The notes: a model not told the origin generated them from the sequence alone. A DNA stretch of 64,000 bases from Breviolum minutum Mf 1.05b.01 (GCA_000507305.1 DF239230.1:200555-264554), one strand, 5' to 3'; counted from the first letter of the stretch, positions 23,398-34,479 are shown. A program made the numbers and translations.

Positions 23398-26300
23398 GTC
23401 ATCATCATCGTCATCATCATCGTCATCATCATGATTTTTGATGTGGTACAGCAAAGGAGGAGGAGGAGGAGAGTGCTTACGAAAACAGCAAACAGATCCT
23501 CTGACTACCAGGGACCAAGGGAGGAAAATATCAAGGAGAATAGCTTTGCCCAGTCCAAGCAAAGGACGAAAATCATCGGTCACCAAAATCTGTGTCTTTG
23601 CAATTTGAGTTGTCCTAGTAAACAAGAAGAGGTTACGCCTCTAAAGTTTTGACATCGAATTCTAGAAAGGACTTCCGTTAAAAAGGAAGGATTCCCTTTA
23701 AAAAAAAAAAACAGTTTCCATCTGCGGCTAAAATCTTAAAAGCATCACCCAGCCACAACTCAGGTCCTGTCCCCCCAAGCGTGAAGACTTGACAAAAGAA
23801 TCTGAGCCCAGGAACGAAAAGAAGGAGTTGCTGAGGGAAGAAGGTAAACATCCATTTGCAGCAGTCTGTGCCACCAGAGAGGCTTTTACTCCCCCAACCG
23901 TTGGCTTGAAATGATAGCCTTAGGATTCAAATGGATTCAAGGATTGCATGTGGGGAAAACGTTGTGATTTGGGTCGGTTGGATCTTTGAAGATTTCGAAA
24001 ATCTCTTCTTTGCTTCTCCACACCTTTGAACAACACCCACTGAGGACAAAATGCGTTTGTGAAAATATACGGAAGGATGATGAGACTCCGTGAAACATCG
24101 GCCCATTTGTGCAGGTGCGACTAAAATATGTTTCTTTACCAAAAGATATCTGTGTTTGATTTCAATAAATCAAACCCCCAATTATTTGTGGCAAAAAAAT
24201 TGCCTCTTTGATTGTTGTGAATCACTATTTTTTTTGAGGCAAGGAACCAAAAATCAACATTGTTCCACGAATCGCACCATGAAAGACTGGCACCTCGTTG
24301 GAGCCTCAGAGATGCGCTGAAGATATGTTGCAGGTATCTGCGAATCGGCGAATCGGACGTATGGTCCATTTTCATCGCCAAGGCACAACAGGAGGTAGCA
24401 CCTTGCAGGAGCGAACCATCTTCTTCTCTCCTCCAAGAACTAAAATCCACATAGTCACGCCAAGCAATCGGCCCTCCAGGTGGTGCAATGCTATACCTAA
24501 AGATGACCAAGGTCTTTCAGGCGGCCACGGAATAGCGGGGTTTTGTGTTGAGACTCAAATTGGACTACATATGTGAAAACCCACCCCAGGAGCTGAAAAA
24601 TCATCAAAATCTTGGAAAACACCATTCTATACCTGGTAGTATTTCCCCAAACAAAAACTTTGTTAGGGAGCTTGTGCAAAGAAGGGTAACCAGAAGTGAA
24701 GGTGAGAGCTGCAGTTGTTATTTTTTATTCGCCGAAGAAACAAACAGTAAGCCTTTACCATGCTCCAAGGCACACCACAAAGCTCTGTTCATCTGGAAAG
24801 GATTGAAAGAATTGCACGGTCGCCAAAGCATAATCTTTACAACCAATTTTCTGCGCATCCAGCAACATTGCCACTGCCAAGTCCGCTGGAATCTTCAAGT
24901 CCGCCACGAGGCGGAAAAACCTCAAGAAAAAGCGAGTTGATGAAAGGTTAAGATTAAGGTATTCAAAGCATGCGTTTTTTTTCCCAACAGAAGCAAAAGC
25001 AAATGCTACACATGCAGGTTCGTATCAAGATTCTGTGCACAACATCTTTGCTTAGGAACGCATTGCCCTCTTTTTCCAAAGATGGATTCCTCTCGTAAAC
25101 AATGCCATCAGACTCCCGCTCTTTCACAAAGCCCGGATAATCCGGAGAAGAATATGTTCGAACATTATCCAAAAGTTGTTGTTGCAACTCACTCTGAGTG
25201 AGAGAAGATCCATCCCAAAGTTGCAGCTTGTACTTGGGATTCTTCAGATCCGCCAAAAACTCAGGAGAGAAAGACTGCTGAATTTTATCCACCCAACATT
25301 CCAGACCAGGTTTTTTGTAGACATACACTCGTTCTGATGATTCCCGGCCAGTTTGCTTTACACACCTCACAGGGCAATTCAACCCGGAACATCCAAAAAC
25401 ATGTTTGACTCAAAGGTATCTTCTGATCATGATGATGCTTGGTGAATTTTTACCAAAAAAAATGAGCACAGAATAGCAAAAAAAAAAATCCAAGTAGTTC
25501 TTCTGTGAAGTTATTGCCCTTCCAATTGTTTTTTTTCAAAAACGGGGAGAGTCTTTGTCCATCCTCCAAACTCCCAGTCCCCCAAGACACTCATAGGGAC
25601 AGCAGCAAAAGGCACAAGCCAAAGATGTTTCCACTTTGTAGGCACAGCACCAGCAAATGGCCGACATCCGGGAAAGCACTTCCAGGAGTTACTCAACAAA
25701 ACATCTTGAGCCGAAGCTTCAAAAATTGTAAATTGTCTATTCCACAAGTCTGTCCAAAGTTGTTTTCCAATACAATACACCCCAAATAGCCAACAAAATC
25801 TGAAGCTTCAGATGGACATTCTTCACCATTGGTGGTAAACAACCCTCCAGTGCTTAACCACTGGGAAGTCGGCTCCTCATCTGTTGATCCCAAGCGTTCT
25901 TCAGGCTTCACCTTCTTCTGCATCGTTGTTTGATCTGGCAGGTACCGCCCAGATGTTCCAAAAAAGAGCGAAATGGCATCCCCACCAACTCGCAATAAAA
26001 AAGGCTGGTTCATGAAATCTAACGCATCTATCAAGCATCGTATACAAGTGTATATATATATATATATGTAATAAATAGATGATACATTGCGTATAATAAT
26101 GATTCATAACGTAGCTTTTACTCTTACTCAGGATCTCCTAAAACCTTCTAACCACAACCTATGCGAAGGATGCAAGCAGTGCTTCCATCTATCAAAGTCA
26201 CGTGAGTTATCGTCCAACAATTCCTAAATGATTTAAGGGGCCTTGTAGTGTGAGTATAGTCCTATATAGTTCCGTGCACCACCAAGCATCCCCACTGCTA

Positions 26301-28024
26301 CAAGTGTATGCGCTGCAAAGCAAGTTTTCGCAGCACTGCTCGATGGTGCTGCCTTCACGACAAGGCAAACATACCAGGACACTACACCGGCAAACACAGA
26401 GTTTGAGACATCTACAAACTTTTGAAGAACCCTGAACCAAAAAAACATGTGTTTTATAAGGCATTTTTGAGTTGTGCGCTATTTTTCAAGCTTCATAAGT
26501 TTTGCCTGCCAGAGGAGCTGATGATTTCCTCGGGCGAAACTTGGTGCTATTCGGGCAACCTCAGGTCGACTCGATGGCGTTACGGGTTTTTTCCTACTCA
26601 AAACCTCAAGGAACTGAAGACTGGTTGGTGGTTGAATCAAGCCACCTGAAAAAATATTGCTCAAAATGGAAATTTCTTCCCCCAATTTTTCGCAATTTTG
26701 AACATAAAAAAACAGTTGAGTTGCCACCATCTAGACAAATGGGTTGAAAAGAAAACATCCCTTTGATAGTTCATCAGGATTGAATGGAATGACCACTCCA
26801 TCCCTTGAATCATCACCTCTGCCTTCACAAAAAAAATGATATAGCTCATAGCAGCCAAAATGTCATCAGTTTATAAGACGAGTCTCCTGGCATCACATCA
26901 AAAAAAACAAACCACATCACATTATTCTCACTATGCATCTCAAATACATCAAATCAACTTAACCAAGTTGCTGAAGTCCTTCCCGCACAAGCGAGGTTCA
27001 CCTTAGAACGGTTTTTGGATTTGCAAAGTTGAAGCTTCAGGTTCCTTTATGGAAAATGGTAGGTGAAGCAGTACGAAGCTGGATTGAAGATTTACTTGTG
27101 CAAAACCTTGACTCATTCTATGTTCTCAAACATCTGGATACTTCATATACAATTGTTTCATCAATTTGAATAATTCTCGAAGCATTTTGTGAGGATTCCC
27201 TACGACTAGTAGGTGATGAGAGTTCGTTGCTGCATGCTGCATGGTGTGTTGTGAGTCTCCACCAAAGATTATTGGTAAGACAATAGCCGGACACCTATCA
27301 TGATACACATCAATGCCATATGCGATAAATACAAGGTTCCTTCAAAAAATGTTCATTTCCTCGCCCACACATCGTTCCCATCATGATTGTATGTGATGAT
27401 ATGTGATGTATGTATGTCTTTGCAGTCTTTGTCTATAGAATCTCGGAAGTCGGCAGGAAAATCCACAACTCACAACCGATGACACGGTTTGGGTGCAAAA
27501 ACTTCAACCCTACAAATGGGTGTGTCTCAAAATTAGTGACGTCCCAAATTTGGCAAGAAAATGATGAATGCTAGAACAAACCTCTACCATGATTCAGTCA
27601 TGATCTAACCCATCTAACCCATCCTGATCATATCCTCGTTGGCCAATAGAGATTCCCATAAGGGCCTCTTTCATAGTCTTGACTAAACAGTACTATAGTA
27701 TGTACTACTTATAATCATTGCCACCCCTTAACCCCCAACAATCCCTTTTGTTGTTGGTCGTGTTGTTTTCTTTTTCGTTGCCTTCCTTTGCGTCCACAAC
27801 ATGCCCACCCCATCTTAGGCAAATGACAGCATTCCGCCAACTCATTCCCTGTGATTTCACTTGCATTTTCCTTCAACTTCCAAAGGCTTTTGAGCTTAGT
27901 CCTGGCGCCAGGAGTTGTGTCAGCAAATCATCAATTGCACAAACACTTGATAGTCCAGTCAGATTTTTTTGAAAACACATAAACACCCAAAAAAGCTGGA
28001 GCAAAAAAAGTTGTTCTGCTTTGG

Positions 28025-28084
<60 letters not shown>

Positions 28085-30719
28085 CTTCTTCTTCTTCTTC
28101 TTCTTCTTCTTCTTCTTCTTCTTCTTCTTTCTTCTTTCTTTCTTTCTTTTNNNNNNNNNNNNNNNNNNNNNNNNNNNNNNNNNNNNNNNNNNNNNNNNNN
28201 NNNNNNNNNNNNNNNNNNNNNNNNNNNNNNNNNNNNNNNNNNNNNNNNNNNNNNNNNNNNNNNNNNNNNNNNNNNNNNNNNNNNNNNNNNNNNNNNNNNN
28301 NNNNNNNNNNNNNNNNNNNNNNNNNNNNNNNNNNNNNNNNNNNNNNNNNNNNNNNNNNNNNNNNNNNNNNNNNNNNNNNNNNNNNNNNNNNNNNNNNNNN
28401 NNNNNNNNNNNNNNNTTCTTCTTCTTCTTCTTCTTCTTCTTCTTCTTCTTCTTCTTCTTCTTCTTCTTCTTCTTCTTCTTCTTCTTCTTCTTCTTCTTCT
28501 TCTTCTTCTTCTTCTTCTTCTTCTTCTTCTTCTTCTTCTTCTTCTTCTTCTTCTTCTTCTTCTTCTTCTTCTTCTTCTTCTTCTTCTTCTTCTTCTTCTT
28601 CTTCTTGTTGCTGTTCTTGTTGTTGTTGACCTAAAACTCTACCCATGGATTGAAAAAAAACATCAAGCCACGTTTTTCTGGCAAATCCAAGCGACGGGAG
28701 TTTGAAGACGTCGCACTTCTGTTCCTCGCAGCATTCCACATCGCCTCAATGAGCCCGTCGCATTTGTGGGGGATATGCGGCCAAGAACCAAAAAAAATAA
28801 ATGGGGGTTTTCTAAAATGGTGGTACCCAACAACCATTGGTTTTCCTACTACAAATGATCATTTTGGGCTGTTTTGGGGGTACCACCATTTAAGGAAACC
28901 CCCAAATGAATAAAGTATAACAAATAATCATATAGTTGCCAAGTGTACATGCATCTAGCGACAAAATTTAAAGAATCAAAGTCCTAAAATTAAAAAAAAG
29001 TGATCCTTTAGAACCTAGGAAACAAATTTAAAAATCAACAGAAACACCCACACTTAAAGTCACAATTGCGTCAGAAATGTTTTGATTAAAGGTCAGACAA
29101 GTGCTTTCATGTTGAACCATGCATTGTGCACCAATCATTGATGATCAAAAGGAATGTGGCCCCCCAAAAGATGATAATCAAAGCTCAATCATTGAAGGTA
29201 AGTCTAGAAGAACCAGAGTGCTCTGGCACTTGTCAACCTTGAGAATTTTATTGAGAGAGGTAGCAAATTGTTTAAGAAACATTTCGTTGGTTCTGTTTTC
29301 AACACATTCCGTTTTGAAATGTTCAAGCTGGAATTTACTTTACTATGTACAAAACACCCAAAACTCCAGTATCCAAACAGACCACCAAAACTCCAGACCC
29401 TTGGGGCCCCCAACCCCAACCCTTCACGGTGACATTTTTTCCGGAGGCAGTATCCAATACAATGGTTGGCTTTTTGATCATCACACGTACATCTGAGCAA
29501 GTCCAATCAAGGCCTAGGAGTCGACGGCGGCGGCAAAAATTGATTCAACAGAACATCTCCAAGTGAAAAGCTAGTTGAGGCAGTTACACTCCTTCTGGAT
29601 ACAGCACTCCTCTTTGGTGCTTCCTGCGAAGGTTTCTTTTTTGCAGCGTGTGGATGGATTTTTGTTGGTGGCGCTGGAAATTATCCCAAAACCTCCAATT
29701 CCTTGACTCCTTTTTAGCACGAAATGAATCAAACTTGAAAGCTTTTACTGCATAGCTCAATTTTGACAAGTCTCTTTTCGACCCCGGCCCCAAAGTGAAA
29801 ACTAACCGCTGAAACTGAAAATGTTCCCTCCAGGACAAGGAGAAACATCAACCGAAACCACCAAGTGCCGAATTTTCCAGCCGTTAGCTCATTCAGGGGT
29901 GTATACAGTATCACCATCATCTCACCCTTCGGAACGAATCCGCTCCTCTCAATCCAGTGGCAGGATTCTTCTTCCAGCCGGTGATGTTTTCACAAAAACC
30001 CTCAGGTGTTCACAGGCTGCAAAATTAAAATATTTCAAAGACTTTGTTGCATTGATATTTCAGAATGATTTCATAAATATGAGATAGAATGCTAGTATAA
30101 ATGTGTATATATATATGATAACATTATATCACTTATGACAATGTAGATGTGATTATAAATATGATTATAATCATAAATATAAGACAAATGATAATACCGG
30201 AAAATAATGACAATATTAATAAACAACAAACAACAAAATGAGATTTCATGAAAACTTTGCTTTTAATTCAATTTACATACCATAACATTCCACAAAAACT
30301 CATCTCTCATCACCCCCAAAAAAGCTGGGCAACTGGGTACCCCAGGCAACTGGGCAATGCTTGGCCACACAACAACCCTGTGGAGTAGAGCCAAGACGTG
30401 TCTCGAAGTCTGGCCGTGGCTCCTGAGATGTTGACCCAAAATAAGCTCCCTTATAAAATCTGACAAAGGTCCTAAGTTTCACACCTCAAATTATGTTTTA
30501 AAATGGCTCCCAAAATTTCTAGATGGAGATTTTTGGGGGCAATTTTGAACAGCTTCAAGGTCACCAAGTTGAGGTTCAAGATGATAAGACATCGATAACT
30601 GAGGCTTGAACCCACTGAGTGGTGGGAAGACCTAAGGTGTAGCTGCATGGGAAAAAAAACGGAGATCAAATAATCAGATTTTGAAAGTCTTGAATCTTTT
30701 GGCAGTTTTGTCGTTGTCG

Positions 30720-30751
<32 letters not shown>

Positions 30752-30860
30752 CTTGTTCTTGTTCTTGTTCTTGTTCTTGTTCTTGTTCTTGTTCTTGTTG
30801 TTGTGTGTGTTCTTGTTCTTGTTCTTGTTCTTGTTCTTATTCTTCTTCTTGTTATTGTTC

Positions 30861-30907
<47 letters not shown>

Positions 30908-31089
30908 GCTGTTGTTGTTGTTGCTGTTGTTGTCATTGTTGTTGTTTTTGTTCAGTCTTAAGCGGTGTTGAAATGATTTTGCTGGATGATACATTTCTGA
31001 TAGATGTCTTCGCTTGCACCTTCCAAGCCCAAGTGGTTTCGTTTTCGTTACTTGAGAATCCCGAACAGCTGATTTCATCTTTGCACTTC
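18500..31089 (-). CDS. Cysteine-module exons of an unrecognised secreted-type protein
   Basis: Minus-strand mini-exons, each one cysteine module: 31055-31089 (KCKDEISCS), 29588-29623 (GSTKEECCIQKE), 28715-28744 (GDVECCEEQK), 26302-26352 (GSTIEQCCENLLCSAYT), 21763-21816 (ECCELKFCKDYKC), 20975-21040 (GSSDAECCEEIFCRAEIC), 20790-20860 (GSTLEQCCEPIYCDL), 19290-19332 (ECCLPKYCSQY), 18727-18771 (ECYDQLLCSDYCC) and 18500-18534 (PGSTDAECCTK). Weaker ones are near 23000 and 22570. The consensus is G-S-T-x-[EAD]-[EQ]-C-C-x4-C-x4-C. Most begin after AG|G. Four start with a split glycine codon (phase 1), and some end in a split cysteine codon, so modules could be shuffled in phase. The regular cysteines suggest disulfide-bonded extracellular domains. 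Other coding-looking exons lie between them, so a single gene is an inference. I do not recognise the family. Confidence 0.6.
18535..18726. other. Intron-like spacer between cysteine-module exons
   Basis: No motif beyond the flanking modules; treated as intron. Confidence 0.4.
19504..19618. mobile_element. ~105-bp MITE family A, copy 5
   Basis: GTTGGTGGTTAAACCAACCG ... AAAACACCACCTACACTTAG, core GTCAAGTTGGATCATTTCCC. Lies in the cysteine-module gene region. Confidence 0.8.
20091..20173. mobile_element. CCCTCCAGGGAA hairpin element (family B2), copy 1
   Basis: TACCCTCCAGGGAATTAACA at the left is the complement of TGTTAGTTCCCTGGAGGGTA at the right. Inner ATATCCCACC and GGGGGATAT also pair. 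Close relative at 41679-41771. Confidence 0.85.
20320..20412. repeat. TA-rich microsatellite tract
   Basis: TATATATA runs with a few C and G interruptions. Confidence 0.85.
22188..22312 (-). CDS. Possible exon of unknown gene
   Basis: Minus-strand text VIGFSQSGARVIQNVLNK then TPADWSQNQLLAFSDFATK is protein-like. It lies among the cysteine-module exons and may belong to the same gene. Boundaries uncertain; no family recognised. Confidence 0.35.
23071..23130. mobile_element. Short GGGATCC...ATAACTGGGT element (copy 2)
   Basis: TAATAGGGATCC, then TTATAATGGCTCCT, TGTAATCACTGTATAACTGG and GTGGTATAATCCC. Closest to the copy at 46801. Confidence 0.65.
23340..23432. repeat. (ATC)n/(GAT)n microsatellite
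   Basis: About 17 perfect ATC units, then ATC/GTC mixtures to 23432. Poly-Asp, poly-Ile and poly-Met frames here are artefacts. Confidence 0.97.
24258..24490 (-). CDS. Possible exon of unknown gene
   Basis: Minus-strand text PIAWRDYVDFSSWRREEDGS then ALAMKMDHTSDSPIRRYLQH is protein-like. Boundaries and family unresolved. Confidence 0.3.
24759..24920 (-). CDS. Well-bounded exon of an unrecognised gene
   Basis: AG|G acceptor at 24921 and canonical GT donor at 24758 bound a 162-nt open exon reading FFRLVADLKIPADLAVAMLL then DAQKIGCKDYALATVQFF. The alternating hydrophobic text suggests an all-helical domain. No start codon lies inside, so it is visible only as a splice-bounded exon. Possibly part of the large gene holding the cysteine modules. 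Confidence 0.5.
25010..25382 (-). CDS. Possible long exon of unknown gene
   Basis: About 120 codons open on the minus strand with protein-like text (SSERVYVYKKPGLECWVDK, FSPEFLADLKNPKYKLQLW, NAFLSKDVVHRIL). No family recognised. The frame starts with a cysteine pair (NCPVRC). Confidence 0.45.
25745..26034 (-). CDS. Possible long exon of unknown gene
   Basis: Minus-strand text FMNQPFLLRVGGDAISLFFG, YLPDQTTMQKKVKPEERLG and FVGYLGCIVLENNFGQT looks coding. It precedes 25010-25382 in transcription order and may be the same gene. Splice ends not resolved. Confidence 0.4.
26621..26735. mobile_element. ~105-bp MITE family A, copy 6
   Basis: CTGGTTGGTGGTTGAATCAA ... GTTGCCACCATCTAG. The core is more diverged than in the other copies. 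Confidence 0.7.
27126..27290 (-). CDS. Possible exon of unknown gene
   Basis: Minus-strand text GGDSQHTMQHAATNSHHLLV then NPHKMLRELFKLMKQLYMKY. Protein-like but unassigned. Confidence 0.3.
   Translation of the reverse strand, partial: PAIVLPIIFGGDSQHTMQHAATNSHHLLVVGNPHKMLRELFKLMKQLYMKYPDV
28024..28150. repeat. (TTG)n then (TTC)n/(TTTC)n microsatellite, left of gap
   Basis: About 19 TTG units, then about 16 TTC units, then TTTC units running into the N gap. Confidence 0.98.
28151..28415. other. Assembly gap (265 N)
   Basis: N run inside a pyrimidine microsatellite. The true repeat length is unknown. Confidence 1.
28416..28605. repeat. (TTC)n microsatellite, right of gap
   Basis: More than 60 perfect TTC units; a strong triplex-prone polypyrimidine tract. 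Confidence 0.99.
28803..28905. mobile_element. GGTACC hairpin MITE (family C), copy 1
   Basis: GGGGGTTTTCTAAAATGGTG, then GTACCC at the left, mirrored by GGGTACCACCATTTAAGGAA then ACCCCC at the right. Second copy at 51980-52091. Confidence 0.85.
30716..30948. repeat. (TTG)n/(TTCTTG)n compound microsatellite
   Basis: TTG units flank a hexamer TTCTTG array. Long low-complexity frames in it are artefacts. Confidence 0.97.
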
Positions 31090-31255
31090 CTGCGTTGAAC
31101 TCTCGAGTTGTTCAGGAAAACCCTGGTCACTGTTACTGGGAAACACCCCGATTTGTGATTCTGTCAAGCTTGATCACTAAAAATCCTCACCTTCCTTGGG
31201 TCTTGGAATCTTCCCCAAGAAAAAAAAGAACGTTGGTTTTTTTTAAATTAAGAAA

Positions 31256-31294
<39 letters not shown>
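31256..31294. repeat. (AAC)n microsatellite
   Basis: About 13 perfect AAC units. Confidence 0.95.
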
Positions 31295-32061
31295 CTGTCT
31301 CAAGCACCACGGCTTCATCGATCTCAAAAAAAATCCATCCTGGCTTCACAGCATGCCGCTTCAGAAAAGCCAAAAGTGGCATTATCTTTCAGCTTCTGAG
31401 TTTGAGGATGAGGACCTCAACATTTCCACCAACTTTTTGGATCCAACTTAAGGTACCAATTTGTTGGGCAACAACCTACAAAACCCATGGCAGAAGAGAG
31501 CAACAACAAAAAACGTGAAAAGCAGTGAAAGACAGGTGGATATTTAAGTGCTGGTGACGTGAGTTGATCTTGTGTTGCAACAATTGTAACAATTCCATAG
31601 CAGCTAGCATCCTACCACAGAGTTACAGGCCATGGTGGTGAACCATGTGACAATGAAAAACCAACCAATTGTGTTTGTTTTTGATAGCAGTAAAATTATG
31701 AAAATAAGCATTGCTCTTGGCCTCTTTGATAATTTAGAGAAAGAAAAAAATATGTCTTCAAAAACATGAAACACAAAAAAACTCAGTGGCATGAAACATC
31801 TTTCAAAAGCTAAGCCCAGCGACAGGTGAAGCCTTTGCACACCTAGCAAGGGTAAATGATGCATCTGAAATGAAGTTGCAATTGGAACAGCACCTCTAGC
31901 AACGAAATCGAAGAGGCTGCCAAATCATCAATGGATAACCATTTTTCTTATTTTTAGAGATCATATGATAACAAAAAAAACTTTAGAAATGTTCTTGAAG
32001 TATTTGGCATCCAACCTTCAGGCTCAAGTATCTTTACTGTAAATTCTAAGTCTTACCAGAC

Positions 32062-32157
32062 CTATGGGCCATATCTCCAATTCATCCGGAAGCGCCTGAG
32101 GTGTGAGGCAAATCTTGGACATCGTCACCTCTCCGCTGGTGAATGGCTTCTCATCAC
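32062..32157 (-). CDS. Splice-bounded exon, probably of the secreted cysteine-module gene
   Basis: AG|G acceptor (GCCGAG) and GT donor bound 96 nt reading DEKPFTSGEVTMSKICLT then PQALPDELEIWPI. It lies downstream of the signal-peptide exon at 35539 and upstream of the first cysteine module. Family unknown. Confidence 0.5.
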
Positions 32158-32207
32158 CTCGGCATGGTAAAAAATGACACCTAACATAGTGGTGAAAATG
32201 ATAAAAA

Positions 32208-32428
32208 ACTAACATATCACCTGAAATTTGATGGTTGGAAGATTACTTTCCTTTTTTTTTAATGGTCCCTTTTCAGGGGACATTCGTTCATTTTCAAGGG
32301 GGGAACACCTTTTCTGAAGGTGTACACCCCCAAAAATGATGGAATGTCCCCTGAAAAGGGACCATGTTAAAAGGAAAGGTCATCTTCCAAACAAGTTTCA
32401 GGTGATATGTTAGTTTTCGGGGGAGTAA
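32208..32428. mobile_element. Family B hairpin MITE carrying a nested element
   Basis: Left AACTAACATATCACCTGAAA and right TTTCAGGTGATATGTTAGTT are near-perfect inverted repeats. The next pair, GATGGTTGGAAGATTACTTTCC and GGAAAGGTCATCTTCC, continues the stem. The element is interrupted by the one at 32264-32363. Confidence 0.88.
32264..32363. mobile_element. 100-bp MITE nested inside a family B element
   Basis: GGTCCCTTTTCAGGGGACAT then TC at the left end pairs with GAATGTCCCCTGAAAAGGGA then CC at the right end. AT flanks it on both sides. A second inner stem (ACACCTTTTCTGAAGGTGT) lies in the middle. Confidence 0.88.
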
Positions 32429-33051
32429 GATCAACTAGTGTTTCAACCTCCTGGCTACTAGTTTTCAGCATTTTGTTCAATACTATGTTGGGTTTGGGGG
32501 GGAGTCAAGTAGAATTTCAACTCCAATGTCTTGAAACTGCCAAATTCACCCTCTAAGCCGCCCAACGATATTGAAACTCTGCATGTCCAGCAGATGCAAG
32601 GACCGGTTCCTCAGCTATGCTCCATTTGGCCCCTTAACCTTTGCGGCTTAGCTCATCTACATGGTCAAAAAAACTGAGGTTTCATGTCGTTTGTTTGGCC
32701 CTGGGGCATTAAAATCCATAAAACAAAAACAAAAAAACGGAGATGCATCTCATTATAGAACTACTTGCAGGGATTTGCCAAATAATATAAGATGGTTTCC
32801 TCAGAAAACACAAACTGCAACGAAAACCTCATCTTCCATGATGAAAGTTGAAGAAAATGGTTTTGAGGGAATGTCCTTCTAAGCAGGTGGGATGGGCCAG
32901 TCGAAACCTTGCAAACTTGCTCCACCCAGGGACCCAGTGCTTCTGAGGCGATATGATTGTTTGATCCCAACGACTAAACATGATTAAACCTTCAATTACT
33001 GCCTTCGTATCTTGGCATAGCCAATAGATCTCATCAAATGCCATCTGTCAC

Positions 33052-33137
33052 ATCATTTTCCTGATCTTCTGGGTGTCAAACGGAAGCTGAGAGAGTGCAG
33101 TCCACGCAGCCTGCTGGTACAGTGATCTCCAAGAAGC
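33052..33137 (-). CDS. Splice-bounded exon of unknown gene
   Basis: The acceptor TGCCAG|GCT and a GT donor bound 86 nt reading ASWRSLYQQAAWTALSQLPF then DTQKIRKM. Same strand and region as the signal-peptide gene. Confidence 0.45.
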
Positions 33138-34017
33138 CTGGCAAAAAAACACACGGAGTTGATTCGATATGTCTTTCGTGATTTATTTGTTGCTTCATGT
33201 TTGGGGACTCAATGATTTTGAGCCACATCCAAATGGCTCTGAGTATTCTTGTATAGTCTTGTTGATCATTCCCGGTATAGGAAGTATTGTACCCCCCCTT
33301 GCACCCTTCAGCTCATCTAGAAGCACTCTGAATTCTTCTCCCATTTTTCTCGTTGTTCATGCTGTTGTTAGTAAGGTATTCAATGAAGGTCAAAATGAGA
33401 TTGTAGGAAATTTTAGCCAAGAAACAGCCCGTCTTGGGAGTCTTTATAGTAATTTCTCCTCTTTGAAACAGCTGAACGCATGTCTACAATCCCACCTTTG
33501 TCTTGACCAGCTTGGAAGCCAAACTTGCGTGGCAGGTTGCCATTGTTGGTAAACGTGGCCTCCCAGGAAATTCTTCAAGTGTCGGCGTCAATCCCTCCTG
33601 CACCAGTTAATATTATTCAATAATAAATCCCGCTACCCACAGATGCGTTAATCATGAAACCCCAAAGATGATGAGATAAGCATCATTCCAAGTGCAAAAA
33701 TGTTCTTCCCAGTAGGAAAAGTCCGCTAGGTCTTTCACAAAGGTTAGTTTTTATCCCCCCAAAAATCTGCGGAGTTTTGTGTTTTTCCCGTCGTGGATGG
33801 GCTCGGAACCCATCCCATCAGTGATCCGAACCTTGAGAAGCCACGGTTCACCAACGGTCCAAGTTTTCTCCGAGGACAATGCCTCCGTTCATGACCGACC
33901 ATGGGAATGGCCCCGTGAACGATGAAGAACAACAAGAAACACCCTAACTCCAAGAGTGTTCCAGAAGCAAACAGCAGAGGAGCTGGTTTGGTTTGGTTTT
34001 GACCTGTTTTTACTGAT

Positions 34018-34196
34018 TTATTTATTTATTTGTTTATTTATTTATTTGTTTATCTATCTATATATTTACTTATCTATTTATATATTCATTTATCTATCTA
34101 TATATTTATTTATTTGTTTATTTATTTATTCATTTATTTATTGATTTATGTATTTATATATTTATGTATTCATTTATTCATTTCTTTATTTATTTA
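34018..34196. repeat. (TTTA)n-type degenerate tetranucleotide microsatellite
   Basis: TTTATTTA, TTTG and TCTA units with drift; extremely AT-rich. Confidence 0.95.
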
Positions 34197-34246
34197 GCTG
34201 GACAAAGCAGTGTGAAGTTTCAGACTTGGAAGAGGAAATACAAACG

Positions 34247-34280
34247 ACAACAACCACAACAACAACAACAACAACAACAG
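34247..34280. repeat. (AAC)n short microsatellite
   Basis: About eight AAC units after an ACAACAACC start. Confidence 0.85.
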
Positions 34281-34360
34281 CTCCTACTACTACCACTTCT
34301 AAAGCAATAAACTTGTTCATGTCCAACACATTCTAATGCATTCTCAACATCCTAAATTAG

Positions 34361-34456
34361 TTGGTGGTTTCAACCCATCTGAAAAATATTAGTCAAAATG
34401 GGAATCTTCCCCAAATAGGGTTGAAAATAAAAAATATTTGCAACCACCACCCAGTA
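34361..34456. mobile_element. ~105-bp MITE family A, copy 7
   Basis: TTGGTGGTTTCAACCCATCT ... GCAACCACCACCCAGTAA, core GTCAAAATGGGAATCTTCCCC. Immediately left of the coding exon at 34480. Confidence 0.82.
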
Positions 34457-34479
34457 AAGTGTCCAAGTTGTTGGATCAC

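Noticed and set aside
23203-23625. Poly-Asp protein
   Set aside because: Translation of the (ATC)n microsatellite.
27873-28739. 288-codon minus-strand frame rich in Glu
   Set aside because: Almost entirely translation of the (TTC)n tract and the N gap; only the first few codons are a real cysteine-module exon.
30472-31078. Thr-rich and Asn-rich minus-strand proteins
   Set aside because: Translations of the (TTG)n/(TTCTTG)n compound repeat; only about 31055-31089 has coding character.
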